From Prochlorococcus sp. AG-436-E22 (GTDB lineage: Bacteria; Cyanobacteriota; Cyanobacteriia; PCC-6307; Cyanobiaceae), in contig QCPG01000006.1 of the NCBI GenBank assembly GCA_003212615.1, forward strand, positions 1-51,916: DNA of 51,916 bases, written 5' to 3'. Shown piece after piece: positions 36,660-46,634 of the stretch (position 1 is the first letter of the stretch; each line of letters starts with the position of its first letter). The translations under genes and the position numbers were made by a program. A model generated the notes under the pieces. The model was not told where the DNA came from, made no database searches, and worked only from the letters and a program-made list of their open reading frames with translations.

Positions 36660-38180
36660 ATGATCAGCTCAAAGAAAGATAGTTTTTTTCAGGCTCACAA
36701 AGAAGGTCAGAATTTTATACCTATTTCTCAAACTTGGCCAGCAGATTTAGAGACTCCATTATCTACTTGGTTAAAATTATCTGAAAAAAATGTACATGGT
36801 GTTTTTCTTGAGTCTGTAGAGGGCGGAGAGAATTTAGGTAGATGGAGTATTATTGCTACCAAACCGCTTTGGGAAGCAGTTTCTTATGGAGAAGAAATTG
36901 TTAAAACTTGGAATAATGGAAAAACTGAAATATTTAAAGGGGATCCCTTTAGTATTTTAAGAACTTGGACAAGGCAATATAAGTCGTCTATGCTTGATGA
37001 CTTACCATCAATTGGACAGTTATATGGTTCTTGGGGTTATGAATTAATTAATCGAATAGAACCAAGCGTTCCAATAAATGAAATAGAAGAAAGTAATATA
37101 CCCTATGGTTCCTGGATGTTTTTTGATCAATTAGTTGTTTTTGATCAAATAAAAAGATGTATAACCGCAATAGTATATGCAGATACAACTTCTTCAAAAG
37201 ACTCTTCTATGGAAAAAGTTTATCTAGAGTCAATTTCTAAAATTAAGAAAATTAGAAATTTAATGAAAGTTCCTCTGAAAGAAAACGCGTTTTTAGATTG
37301 GAATGAGAATGAGAATTTGAATTTAGATATTAAAAGTAATTGGGAGAAAAAGGATTTTGAGGATGCAGTTCTTGCTGCAAAAGAATATATAAGAAAAGGA
37401 GATATATTCCAAATAGTTATAAGTCAGAGATTTCATACTCAAGTCAATAATGAACCTTTTAATTTATATAGAAGTTTACGGATGGTTAATCCATCTCCAT
37501 ATATGTCATTTTTTGATTTTGGCTCATGGTATCTGATAGGTTCCAGTCCTGAAGTTATGGTTAAAGCTGAAAAAAATAAAAAAAATCAGATTGTGGCAAG
37601 CTTAAGACCAATAGCGGGTACAAGACCTAGAGGTAATGATCCTCAACAAGATCTGGAGTTGGAAAAGGATTTATTAAAAGATCCAAAAGAGATAGCCGAG
37701 CATGTAATGCTAATAGATCTTGGGAGAAATGATCTGGGAAGAGTTTGTGAAATTGGTACTGTGGAGGTCAAAGACTTAATGGTTATTGAAAAATATTCAC
37801 ATGTTATGCATATAGTCAGTGAAGTTGAGGGAATATTAAAACAAAATACTGATGTATGGGATTTGTTAAAGGCATGTTTTCCCGCTGGAACAGTAACTGG
37901 TGCACCAAAAATAAGAGCTATGCAATTAATTAAAAACTTTGAAAAAGATGCTAGAGGACCTTATGCTGGTGTTTACGGATCGATTGATATTAATGGTTCC
38001 TTAAATACGGCAATTACAATAAGAACTATGATAGTTAAACCTTCAAAAGATGGAAAATATAAGGTATCAGTACAAGCAGGCGCAGGTATAGTTGCTGATT
38101 CTTCTCCTGCAAATGAATATCAAGAGACAATTAATAAAGCTAAGGGGATACTGAAAGCATTAGCCTGTTTCGATAAATAA
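36660..38180 (+). CDS. trpE: anthranilate synthase component I
   Basis: Converts chorismate to anthranilate with ammonia from TrpG, the first step to tryptophan. The 506-residue protein has the N-terminal feedback-site pattern LESVEGGENLGRWSIIA (core LESVEGGE.xGRWS), then FQIVISQRF, the chorismate-binding stretches GSSPEVMVK, RPIAGTRPRG, ELEKDLLKDPKEIAEHVMLIDLGRNDLGR (core HVMLIDLGRND), and FPAGTVTGAPKIRAM. It ends directly against gshA: the stop is at 38178-38180 and gshA begins at 38181. Confidence 0.97.
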   Translation: MISSKKDSFFQAHKEGQNFIPISQTWPADLETPLSTWLKLSEKNVHGVFLESVEGGENLGRWSIIATKPLWEAVSYGEEIVKTWNNGKTEIFKGDPFSILRTWTRQYKSSMLDDLPSIGQLYGSWGYELINRIEPSVPINEIEESNIPYGSWMFFDQLVVFDQIKRCITAIVYADTTSSKDSSMEKVYLESISKIKKIRNLMKVPLKENAFLDWNENENLNLDIKSNWEKKDFEDAVLAAKEYIRKGDIFQIVISQRFHTQVNNEPFNLYRSLRMVNPSPYMSFFDFGSWYLIGSSPEVMVKAEKNKKNQIVASLRPIAGTRPRGNDPQQDLELEKDLLKDPKEIAEHVMLIDLGRNDLGRVCEIGTVEVKDLMVIEKYSHVMHIVSEVEGILKQNTDVWDLLKACFPAGTVTGAPKIRAMQLIKNFEKDARGPYAGVYGSIDINGSLNTAITIRTMIVKPSKDGKYKVSVQAGAGIVADSSPANEYQETINKAKGILKALACFDK

Positions 38181-39299
38181 ATGAGTCAAGTTAATCTTTA
38201 TAAGGGTTTTGAAGTAGAACTTTTCACAGGTTCTTTTGATTCTCATATTGGCTTATCAGCTGATATTGAAAAGAAATTTTCTAATTTTGTTCAAGAGCCA
38301 GATAACAGAAATGTTGAATACATAACAACACCTGAAAAAGATTATGAGTTTTTATACGAGAAATTATTAACTCCAAGAAAACATTTAAGACAATGGCTAG
38401 AAACTAAAGGGTTAACTATCATTCCTTCATCTACTCTTTGCTTTAAACACGATATTCAATTTCAACGATCTGATATTGACAATGTTTATCATCAATTTAT
38501 ACAAGATAATTATGGAATTTCTATTGCAACTTCAAGTGTCCATATAAATATAGGAATAGATGATTTAGATAAGCTTTTTGCTGCTATTAGATTGATAAGA
38601 TCTGAGGCTGCTTTGTATTTATCCATAAGTGCTAGCTCACCTTTTTTAAATAATAAAATTACAAAAAATCACTCTCAAAGATGGATTCAGTTTCCTAAAA
38701 CACCAAGTAAAGTACCTTTTTTCGTAAATCATAATTCCTATATTGATTGGATCGAGGAAAATATAGCTAATAAAAATATGCAAAATATCAGGCATTTTTG
38801 GTCTTCAATAAGACCAAATGGTCCCCAAAGGCCTTTAATTCTTGATCGTTTGGAATTAAGAATTTGTGATTTCGTTCATGATATTAATTTGCTATTGGGA
38901 ATAACGGCCATCCTAGAGCTAAGGATTTTACATCTTTTTGAAAATATAAACACTTTAGATCCTTTGACTGCTAGTATTTTTTCTATTGATGAATTATCAG
39001 AAATATGCGATCAAAATGAAATTAGTGCTGCTAAAGATAGTCTTAATTCAGAGTTAATTCACTGGCAAGATGGCAAAAAAGTTATTTGTAGAGAATGGAT
39101 TAAAAACTTATTATCAGATTTATCACCCACCGCAGAAAAATTGAATATGAAGCATCTTTTGAAACCTATTTATGCAGTGCTCGAAGAAGGTAATCAATCC
39201 ATGAAATGGATAAATCAATATAAAAAAGGTCTTTCTATTGAGCAAATAATGAAACTGTCTATCGATGATATGATCAAGAATGAAGACGAGAGTGTTTGA
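38181..39299 (+). CDS. gshA: glutamate-cysteine ligase, cyanobacterial type
   Basis: ATP-dependent ligase that makes gamma-glutamylcysteine, the first step to glutathione. The 372-residue protein matches the cyanobacterial GshA group: N-terminal YKGFEVELFTG, SSVHINIGIDDLDKLFAAIRLIRSE (core TSSVHINIG), FWSSIRPNGPQRP and DRLELRICD. It differs strongly from E. coli GshA. It directly abuts trpE and precedes ppc by 54 bases, so the three may share transcripts. Confidence 0.9.
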   Translation: MSQVNLYKGFEVELFTGSFDSHIGLSADIEKKFSNFVQEPDNRNVEYITTPEKDYEFLYEKLLTPRKHLRQWLETKGLTIIPSSTLCFKHDIQFQRSDIDNVYHQFIQDNYGISIATSSVHINIGIDDLDKLFAAIRLIRSEAALYLSISASSPFLNNKITKNHSQRWIQFPKTPSKVPFFVNHNSYIDWIEENIANKNMQNIRHFWSSIRPNGPQRPLILDRLELRICDFVHDINLLLGITAILELRILHLFENINTLDPLTASIFSIDELSEICDQNEISAAKDSLNSELIHWQDGKKVICREWIKNLLSDLSPTAEKLNMKHLLKPIYAVLEEGNQSMKWINQYKKGLSIEQIMKLSIDDMIKNEDESV

Positions 39300-39353
39300 T
39301 TATTGAAACAAACATTTGATCTGAATTTTTTTCAACTGTGACATAATGATTAT

Positions 39354-42323
39354 ATGGAATCTTTTCAACAGATTAAAAATAATAACGTGGATCTGATAAG
39401 TAACAATGATCCACTTGATAAAAATCGTCTTTTAATAGAGAATCTATGGGAAGCTGTGCTTAGAGAAGAATGCCCAGAAGATCAAGCAGAGAGATTGATA
39501 CAGCTTAAAGAATTAAGTTATTCAAAACAAATTGATTGTGATAGTTCAAAAACTTTTAAAACTGAAATAGTAGATATTGTAAATTCTATGGATTTGGCAG
39601 AATCCATTGCTGCAGCAAGGGCGTTTTCATTATATTTTCAACTAGTAAATATTTTGGAACAAAGAGTTGAGGAAGATAGATATATTCAAAGCTTTACCAA
39701 TAAGAATGCTAAAAATTCTCCCGATAATCTTGATCCTTTTGCCCCAGCATTAGCTAGGCAAAATGCTCCAGTAACTTTTAGAGAATTATTCTATAGGCTT
39801 AGAAAATTAAATGTACCTCCAGGAAAATTAGAGGCATTATTGCAAGAAATGGATATTCGTTTAGTTTTTACGGCACATCCTACCGAGATAGTTAGACATA
39901 CTATTAGACATAAGCAAACTAGAGTTGCAAATTTGTTAAAAAAAATACAGATTGAGCAATTCTTAACAAAAGAAGAAAAACATTCTCTACAAAATCAATT
40001 AAAAGAGGAAGTAAGACTTTGGTGGAGAACAGATGAATTGCATCAATTTAAACCATCAGTTTTAGACGAAGTAGATTATGCCTTGCATTACTTTCAGCAA
40101 GTTTTATTTAATGCAATGCCTCAATTGAGAGGTAGAATAGCTGAAGCACTTGCCGAAAACTATCCAGATGTTCAGATGCCCTCTGAATCTTTTTGTAATT
40201 TCGGTTCTTGGGTAGGTTCTGATAGGGATGGTAATCCATCAGTCACTCCTGAGATAACATGGAGAACTGCTTGTTATCAAAGGCAGTTGATGTTGGAAAG
40301 ATATATTACTGCAACATCTAATCTTAGAGATCAATTAAGTGTTTCAATGCAATGGAGTCAAGTTAGTTCTTCTCTATTAGAGTCATTAGAAACAGATAGG
40401 GTTAAGTTCCCAGACATCTATGAAGCTAGGGCAACAAGATATAGATCAGAACCTTACAGATTGAAATTAAGTTATATTTTAGAGAAGTTAAGGTTAACAC
40501 AAGAAAGGAATAACTCATTAGCCGATAGTGGGTGGAAATATGAATTAGAGGGAGAAATGAATACTAAAAATATAGATAAAGTTGAAAACTTATATTACAA
40601 ATCAGTAAACGAATTTACGTATGATCTCGAACTGATTAAAAATAGCCTGATTAGTACAGATTTAACTTGTGAGGCAGTAAATAAATTACTTACTCAGGTT
40701 CATATCTTTGGATTTTCTTTGGCAAGTTTAGATATTCGTCAAGAAAGTACAAGGCATAGTGATGCTATACAAGAGCTCACAAATTATCTTGATTTATCTG
40801 TTGTATACGAACAAATGTCTGAAGAAGAGAAAATTAAATGGCTCATAGACGAATTAAATACAAAAAGGCCTTTAATTCCCTCCGAAGTTAAATGGACTAA
40901 ACCTACAGAAGAGACCTTCTCAGTTTTTAAAATGGTTAAGAGATTACAGCAAGAATTTGGAAGTCGTATTTGTCATTCTTATGTAATTTCAATGAGCCAT
41001 AGTGCATCTGATTTGCTTGAAGTTCTCTTACTTGCAAAAGAGATGGGAATTCTTGATCAAAGTTCACAAAAGTCAAACTTATTAGTTGTTCCTCTTTTCG
41101 AAACTGTTGAAGACCTTAAAAGAGCCCCAGAAGTAATGGAAAAGTTGTTTAAATTAAATTTCTACAGATCATTATTGCCAAAAGTTGGAGAATCTTTTAA
41201 ACCTCTTCAAGAATTAATGCTTGGATATTCTGATAGCAATAAAGATTCAGGTTTTGTTTCTAGTAATTGGGAAATTCATAGAGCCCAAATAGCTCTTCAA
41301 AATCTTGCAAGTAGAAATAATATATTGCTAAGACTTTTTCATGGAAGAGGCGGTTCGGTAGGTAGAGGAGGGGGACCAGCTTATCAGGCAATATTAGCTC
41401 AACCAAGCGGTACTTTAAAAGGGCGAATAAAAATAACAGAACAAGGTGAAGTTCTAGCTTCAAAATATAGTCTTCCAGAATTGGCTTTGTATAATCTTGA
41501 AACTGTTACTACAGCTGTGATTCAAAATAGTTTGGTAAATAATAGACTTGATGCTACGCCAGAATGGAATCAATTAATGTCTAGACTCGCAGATACATCA
41601 AGGTCTCACTATAGAAAATTAGTGCATGAGAATCCTGATTTGTTGAATTTCTTTCAAGAGGTCACTCCAATCGAAGAAATAAGTAAATTGCAGATATCTA
41701 GTAGGCCTGCGAGACGAAAAAAAGGTGCAAAAGATTTATCAAGTTTAAGGGCTATTCCATGGGTATTTGGTTGGACACAAAGTAGATTTCTTTTGCCAAG
41801 CTGGTTTGGAGTAGGTACTGCATTATCCTCTGAATTAAATGCAGACCCAAAACAAATTGAATTATTAAGAGTTCTGCATCAGCGATGGCCATTTTTTAGG
41901 ATGCTTATATCTAAGGTAGAGATGACGTTATCTAAGGTGGATTTGGAAGTTGCTAGATATTATGTTGATACTCTTGGAAGTAAAGAAAATAAAGATTCTT
42001 TTGATGTTATTTTTGAAGTAATTTCTAAAGAATATAATCTTACAAAATCTTTAATACTTGAAATTACTGGGAAAAATAAGCTCCTAGAATCTGATAGAGA
42101 CTTAAAAGCATCAGTAAGTCTAAGAAATAAGACGATCATCCCATTGGGCTTTTTGCAGGTTTCACTTTTAAGAAGACTTAGAGACCAAACAAGACAACCC
42201 CCAATTAGCGAATTTCTTATTGATAAAGATGAATCTACAAGAGCTTATAGTAGGAGTGAATTATTGAGGGGGGCCCTTTTAACTATTAATGGAATAGCAG
42301 CTGGCATGAGAAATACAGGTTGA
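39354..42323 (+). CDS. ppc: phosphoenolpyruvate carboxylase
   Basis: Fixes bicarbonate onto phosphoenolpyruvate to make oxaloacetate, refilling the TCA intermediates drawn off for nitrogen assimilation. The 989-residue length is typical for cyanobacteria. Catalytic motifs are [18 protein letters not shown] with its His, [31 protein letters not shown], the glycine loop [14 protein letters not shown], and the C-terminal [12 protein letters not shown] that closes the active site. Complete with no frameshift. Confidence 0.99.
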   Translation: MESFQQIKNNNVDLISNNDPLDKNRLLIENLWEAVLREECPEDQAERLIQLKELSYSKQIDCDSSKTFKTEIVDIVNSMDLAESIAAARAFSLYFQLVNILEQRVEEDRYIQSFTNKNAKNSPDNLDPFAPALARQNAPVTFRELFYRLRKLNVPPGKLEALLQEMDIRLVFTAHPTEIVRHTIRHKQTRVANLLKKIQIEQFLTKEEKHSLQNQLKEEVRLWWRTDELHQFKPSVLDEVDYALHYFQQVLFNAMPQLRGRIAEALAENYPDVQMPSESFCNFGSWVGSDRDGNPSVTPEITWRTACYQRQLMLERYITATSNLRDQLSVSMQWSQVSSSLLESLETDRVKFPDIYEARATRYRSEPYRLKLSYILEKLRLTQERNNSLADSGWKYELEGEMNTKNIDKVENLYYKSVNEFTYDLELIKNSLISTDLTCEAVNKLLTQVHIFGFSLASLDIRQESTRHSDAIQELTNYLDLSVVYEQMSEEEKIKWLIDELNTKRPLIPSEVKWTKPTEETFSVFKMVKRLQQEFGSRICHSYVISMSHSASDLLEVLLLAKEMGILDQSSQKSNLLVVPLFETVEDLKRAPEVMEKLFKLNFYRSLLPKVGESFKPLQELMLGYSDSNKDSGFVSSNWEIHRAQIALQNLASRNNILLRLFHGRGGSVGRGGGPAYQAILAQPSGTLKGRIKITEQGEVLASKYSLPELALYNLETVTTAVIQNSLVNNRLDATPEWNQLMSRLADTSRSHYRKLVHENPDLLNFFQEVTPIEEISKLQISSRPARRKKGAKDLSSLRAIPWVFGWTQSRFLLPSWFGVGTALSSELNADPKQIELLRVLHQRWPFFRMLISKVEMTLSKVDLEVARYYVDTLGSKENKDSFDVIFEVISKEYNLTKSLILEITGKNKLLESDRDLKASVSLRNKTIIPLGFLQVSLLRRLRDQTRQPPISEFLIDKDESTRAYSRSELLRGALLTINGIAAGMRNTG

Positions 42324-42326
42324 TAA

Positions 42327-42773
42327 TTGCAATATTTTTCTAAAAAAAAACTTGTTCTTCCAGAAGGTTATTTTGTTAACTCTGCTCAGATCCCATTAGC
42401 GAAAGAAGTAAACAAACTTTTAGCGAATTGTGGTTGTGAGACATTTCCAATAAAACCTCTTTCTGAGGCCATTAAGAAAAGTAATTTCTTTTTTACCATA
42501 CAAAATGAATTAAAGAATAAATTATATGGCTTTGTAAGGGTTACATCCGACAGGGGATTGAATGCTAACTTATGGAATTTAAGTGCAGTACCAGGTAAAA
42601 ATCAGCAACTTTATTATTCAATATTGCTTAAAGTAACTCTGGAGAAAATAAATAGAGAAATGCCTGGATGCAGTATTTCTGTACAGGCACCAGTTTCTTC
42701 ATTTAAAAGTTTAGAACAAAGTGGATTTATATTAGATCCAAACGGGATAAAAGTAATGGGATATAAACTTTAA
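42327..42773 (+). CDS. GNAT-like protein of unknown function
   Basis: A 148-residue protein starting with TTG at 42327, three bases after the ppc stop. The order LYGFVRVTSDRGLNANLWNLSAVPG, then a helix, then SSFKSLEQSGFILDPNGI (cores LYGFVRVTSD and SLEQSGFILD) fits the beta4-helix3-beta/alpha layout of a GNAT N-acetyltransferase, including the final Phe-Leu segment after the Gly-Phe. The acetyl-CoA P-loop (Q/RxxGxG/A) is not clearly preserved, so activity is doubtful. No ATG suits the start. Confidence 0.6.
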   Translation: MQYFSKKKLVLPEGYFVNSAQIPLAKEVNKLLANCGCETFPIKPLSEAIKKSNFFFTIQNELKNKLYGFVRVTSDRGLNANLWNLSAVPGKNQQLYYSILLKVTLEKINREMPGCSISVQAPVSSFKSLEQSGFILDPNGIKVMGYKL

Positions 42774-42786
42774 AAAAATCATGTTA

Positions 42787-42860
42787 CGAGCATGGAGGGA
42801 TTCGAACCCCCGACTCTCAGAACCGGAATCTGATGCTCTATCCAACTGAGCTACATGCCC
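42787..42860 (-). tRNA. tRNA-Arg (anticodon CCG)
   Basis: On the minus strand the acceptor stem pairs GGGCATG with CATGCTC, the D stem is GCTC/GAGC, and the anticodon stem TCAGA/TCTGA encloses TTCCGGT with anticodon CCG, which reads CGG. The T arm is GGGGG-TTCGAAT-CCCTC and the discriminator is G. It lies between the GNAT-like gene and recF, on the opposite strand. Confidence 0.96.
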
Positions 42861-42924
42861 TTTAATTTTTCAATTTCTTTAAAGAAAATCTAAATATTTA
42901 AAACTTAGCTAATTTTATTAATGA

Positions 42925-44028
42925 ATGCACAAAAAAATTTTTTTAAATCAATTAAAAATTCAAAATTTTCGGAACCATAAAAGTTTTGAAATTGACTTAA
43001 AAGAGCAAAGAGCAATTGTTCTTGGTTGTAATGGTATTGGCAAGTCAAATTTACTTGAATCTGTTGAATTTTTAAGTCAATTAAAATCCAATAGAGCATT
43101 AAGTGATAAAGATTTAATAGAAAATGATAGTGATATGGCTGTAGTAATAGGACAAATAGATTTTAAAGATGATTTAAAGTTAAATTTATTCCGAAAAGGC
43201 CCTAAAAGAATTTATGTCAATGAATCAATCTTGAAAAAGCAGAGTGAAATAAAGCATTATATTCGCAGCGTATGTTTCTGTTCTAATGATATAGATATTG
43301 TTAGAAGTGAACCCAGTTATCGAAGAACATGGATTGATAAAGTCGTATCTCAGCTTGAACCAGTATATTTAGACTTGATAATTAGATTTAACAGGCTTTT
43401 AAAACAAAGAAGTCATTTTTGGCGTTCAGAAAGCTTCCTAAATAACCAATCCTCAGAAATTTTTGAAAGCTTTGATATTCAAATGTCAATAATTAGTACA
43501 AGAATTTTTAGGCGCAGAAGAAGGGCTTTATTAAAAATAAAACCATACGTTGAATATTGGCATAATCACTTAAGTAAATCTAAAGAGCAAATAGGCATAA
43601 ATTATCTTTCTGGGATAGAAAATATCAGTCCAGAAGAAGAAGACGAAGAATTGATTAGTAAGAAAATAGCAGAACAACTATTCAATCAGCGTTCAATCGA
43701 AGCATTGACTGGTAAATGTAATTTTGGACCTCATCGTGACGATATTGAGTTTCTAATTAATAATTTTTCAGTTAGAAAATATGGTTCATCAGGTCAGCAA
43801 AGAACTTTTATCTTAGCTTTAAAGATGGCTGAACTAGATTTATTAACTAAAACATTAAATATCTCTCCCATACTTATATTGGATGATGTCTTGGCTGAGC
43901 TAGATCTAACTAGGCAGAATTTGTTATTAAATTCTGTTGGCAAAGATAGTCAATGTTTTATAAGTGCGACACATCTAAATAAATTTAATCAGTCTTTCTT
44001 AGGTTCTTCACAAATGATTCACTTATAA
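42925..44028 (+). CDS. recF: DNA replication and repair protein RecF
   Basis: SMC-like ATPase that helps load RecA at single-strand gaps. The 367-residue protein begins LNQLKIQNFRNH, with Walker A GCNGIGKS (34-41), ABC signature YGSSGQQRTF and Walker B PILILDDVLAELD. An ATG four bases upstream is in another frame, so 42925 is the start. Unlike in many bacteria it is not beside dnaN or gyrB, which is common for this group. Confidence 0.96.
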   Translation: MHKKIFLNQLKIQNFRNHKSFEIDLKEQRAIVLGCNGIGKSNLLESVEFLSQLKSNRALSDKDLIENDSDMAVVIGQIDFKDDLKLNLFRKGPKRIYVNESILKKQSEIKHYIRSVCFCSNDIDIVRSEPSYRRTWIDKVVSQLEPVYLDLIIRFNRLLKQRSHFWRSESFLNNQSSEIFESFDIQMSIISTRIFRRRRRALLKIKPYVEYWHNHLSKSKEQIGINYLSGIENISPEEEDEELISKKIAEQLFNQRSIEALTGKCNFGPHRDDIEFLINNFSVRKYGSSGQQRTFILALKMAELDLLTKTLNISPILILDDVLAELDLTRQNLLLNSVGKDSQCFISATHLNKFNQSFLGSSQMIHL

Positions 44029-44079
44029 TTCTAAAATTAACAATTTTTAGCTAATCTTATATTCATATAAATTTCTTTA

Positions 44080-44514
44080 ATGGCAGGCCAAAAACAAAAT
44101 CAAATTTTTAGTTCTTTTAGTAATGACCAAAAATTAACGCATCACAGTAAACACCTTTTGCTGGAACTTTATAGATGTGATAACGCAAAATTAAATGACG
44201 AATCCTTTTTACGCTGTACGTTAAACAGAGCTGCCAAATTGGCAAAGGCAACAGTTTTGAATTTGATAAGTAATAAATTTGAGCCTCAGGGGGTTACAGC
44301 GATTGCATTACTTGCTGAATCACATATTTCAATACATACTTGGCCTGAATCTAATTATTCTGCCGTAGATATATTTACATGTGGTCAAAATATGTTGCCT
44401 GAAATTGCGAGTCAATATTTAATTGATGCTTTGAAGGCTGAAGAACATTCCTTGCGCGTCATTAACCGTAACCCACCCTCAGCGGTGCTAAAGGAGATAA
44501 GAACAGTTGTTTAA
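44080..44514 (+). CDS. speD: S-adenosylmethionine decarboxylase proenzyme (prokaryotic class 1B)
   Basis: Provides aminopropyl groups for spermidine. The 144-residue proenzyme has the self-cleavage site LLAESHISIHTWPE: cleavage between Glu80 and Ser81 turns the serine into the pyruvoyl cofactor. The catalytic Cys is in DIFTCG (Cys101). This is the short Thermotoga/Bacillus-like form, not the long E. coli type. It converges on the larE-like gene with nine bases between stops. Confidence 0.95.
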   Translation: MAGQKQNQIFSSFSNDQKLTHHSKHLLLELYRCDNAKLNDESFLRCTLNRAAKLAKATVLNLISNKFEPQGVTAIALLAESHISIHTWPESNYSAVDIFTCGQNMLPEIASQYLIDALKAEEHSLRVINRNPPSAVLKEIRTVV

Positions 44515-44523
44515 CTTGCATAT

Positions 44524-45369
44524 TTATCTATTTAATTTGCCGCTTATTAGTCCCTCAAGATCTAAGCTTGTACAATTAAATCCTAAATTAGAAAAGTATT
44601 GAACTACATCACTAAAATTATATTTTTTAAAAAAATCCTTTAATTCATCTTTGGGAATTTCTATTCTTGCAGTTAAGCCTTGGCATCTAACTCTAACCTC
44701 CGATAAACCACCTTCTTTTAGATACTCTTCTGCTTTCTCAACCATTTTAAGCCTCTCACTGGTTATTTCATGGCCATAAGGAAATCTTGATGACAAGCAG
44801 GGCTGAGCGGGTTTGTCCCACCAAGGAAAACCTAAGGCTCTTGATATATCCCTAATATCTTTTTTTGAGAATTTAAATTTGGCAAGGGGAGAAACAACTC
44901 CTGCTTCTTTAGCGGCTTTTATACCTGGCCTATAATCATTAAGATCATCCAGATTGACTCCATCTAAAACATTCTTGTAATTAAGTTTTTTAGACAAGTA
45001 GGTTGTATGTTTGTGGAGCTCTTTTTTACATGCAAAGCATCTATCCCGTGGATTCTTATTGTAATTTGATTGGTCTAATTCTGATGTTTGAATTTCTAAA
45101 TGCTTCACTCCAATCCATTTTGCTTGACTTCTTGCTTCTTCACGAAGTGTGTTGGCTAATGCAGGAGAAATACCAGTAATTGCTATAGCTTTGCTACCCA
45201 ATTGTTCGAATGCCAATGATGCTACTAATGTACTGTCTACTCCTCCTGAATAAGCAACACAAACACTATCAAGACTTTTAATGTATCTTCTAATTGTATA
45301 AAGCTTTTCACTTTGTTCATCAGAGAGAATTTCTAGTTGATTGAACATGCTAATTACTTTAAAATTCAA
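44524..45369 (-). CDS. larE: LarE-like ATP-dependent sacrificial sulfur transferase (PP-loop)
   Basis: PP-loop ATPase family whose characterised member donates sulfur to the nickel-pincer cofactor of lactate racemase. The 281-residue protein has the PP-loop SGGVDS (41-46) and PCLSSRFPYG with Cys191 at the position of the sulfur-donating cysteine of known LarE; a CX2C pair (C111, C114) precedes it. No larA, larB or larC is present in the window. The start used is MNFKV at 45369; MFNQL a few residues later is an alternative. Family call is secure, the biological substrate is not. Confidence 0.87.
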   Translation of the reverse strand: MNFKVISMFNQLEILSDEQSEKLYTIRRYIKSLDSVCVAYSGGVDSTLVASLAFEQLGSKAIAITGISPALANTLREEARSQAKWIGVKHLEIQTSELDQSNYNKNPRDRCFACKKELHKHTTYLSKKLNYKNVLDGVNLDDLNDYRPGIKAAKEAGVVSPLAKFKFSKKDIRDISRALGFPWWDKPAQPCLSSRFPYGHEITSERLKMVEKAEEYLKEGGLSEVRVRCQGLTARIEIPKDELKDFFKKYNFSDVVQYFSNLGFNCTSLDLEGLISGKLNR

Positions 45370-45457
45370 ATTACCTATGAATAGGTTGAATTTATTATTA
45401 AATTTTTAATAATATTCTTAAACTATATCTTAGATTAAATTTATTCACCTTGTTCAA

Positions 45458-46618
45458 TTGACGAATACAAGTAGCAATAGAGGAATTGGAATAGTCACAG
45501 CAAGTGACAGTCAAGAGAGATCAAAAGGTCAATTGCATATTTATGATGGGGAGGGTAAGGGAAAAAGTCAGGCTGCTTTGGGTGTTGTGCTCAGGACAAT
45601 AGGATTAGGAATATGCGAAAAAAGACAGTCAAGAGTTCTACTTTTAAGATTTTTAAAAGGTCCTGAGCGGTCATATGATGAGGATTCGGCTATAGAGGCT
45701 CTGCAAAGAGGCTTCCCACACTTAATTGACCATGTGAGGACAGGAAGGTCGGAATTTTTTACTGCTGAAGAGGTTACAAAGTTTGATATTGGGGAGGCTG
45801 AAAGAGGTTGGAATATTGCTAAAGGAGCAATTGCTAGTTCTCTTTATTCTGTAGTGGTACTAGATGAGTTGAATCCAGTTCTTGATTTAGGCATGCTTGA
45901 TATTAAGGAAGTAGTTGATTCTCTTCATAATCGTCCTGATGGACTGGAAATTATTATTACCGGAAGGGCAGCCCCTTCTTCTTTGGTAAGAATATCGCAA
46001 CTCCATTCAGAAATGAGACCACGTTTAACACGAGACTTAGCAAAACTAACAGGAAAAAGTAGATGCAATGGTGGAATTGAGATTTATACAGGTGAAGGCA
46101 AAGGTAAATCCACAAGTGCCCTTGGCAAGGCTCTTCAAGCTATTGGCAAAGGTATATCTCAAGATAAAAGTCATAGAGTTTTAATATTACAATGGTTAAA
46201 AGGTGGTAATGGTTATACCGAAGATGCTGCCATAGAAGCTTTGAGAGAAAGTTACCCACATTTGGTAGATCATTTGCGTTCAGGCAGAGATGCGATCGTG
46301 TGGAGAGGTCAGCAACAACCAATTGATTATGTTGAGGCTGAAAGAGCATGGGAAATTGCTAAAGCTGCTATTTTGAGTGGTTTGTATAAAACAATTATTT
46401 TGGATGAATTGAATCCAACTGTTGATTTAGAGCTGCTCCCTGTGGAATTAATACATCAAACGCTCTTAAAAAAACCAGCAGAAACAGAAGTTGTCATTAC
46501 TGGAAGATGTAAAAATGAACCTTCATACTTTGAACTCGCCGATGTTTACTCTGAAATGGTCTGTCATAAGCATTATGCAAATGTTGGAGTTGATTTAAAA
46601 AGAGGTGTAGATTACTAA
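45458..46618 (+). CDS. tandem-duplicated CobA/BtuR-like P-loop protein (cobalamin adenosyltransferase family)
   Basis: Two copies of a BtuR/CobA-type ATP-binding domain in one chain. Copy one has Walker A GEGKGKS at residues 31-37 and VVLDELNPVLDL; copy two has GEGKGKS at 212-218 and IILDELNPTVDL. Both keep IEALxxxxPHLxDHxRxGR, ExxIxxGRxx-type ends, and similar lengths of about 180 residues. Characterised single-domain relatives adenosylate corrinoids. The start is a TTG at 45458; there is no suitable ATG before the first P-loop. A corrinoid role is inferred from family only. Confidence 0.85.
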   Translation: MTNTSSNRGIGIVTASDSQERSKGQLHIYDGEGKGKSQAALGVVLRTIGLGICEKRQSRVLLLRFLKGPERSYDEDSAIEALQRGFPHLIDHVRTGRSEFFTAEEVTKFDIGEAERGWNIAKGAIASSLYSVVVLDELNPVLDLGMLDIKEVVDSLHNRPDGLEIIITGRAAPSSLVRISQLHSEMRPRLTRDLAKLTGKSRCNGGIEIYTGEGKGKSTSALGKALQAIGKGISQDKSHRVLILQWLKGGNGYTEDAAIEALRESYPHLVDHLRSGRDAIVWRGQQQPIDYVEAERAWEIAKAAILSGLYKTIILDELNPTVDLELLPVELIHQTLLKKPAETEVVITGRCKNEPSYFELADVYSEMVCHKHYANVGVDLKRGVDY

Positions 46619-46634
46619 AATATTCCTAAAACTA

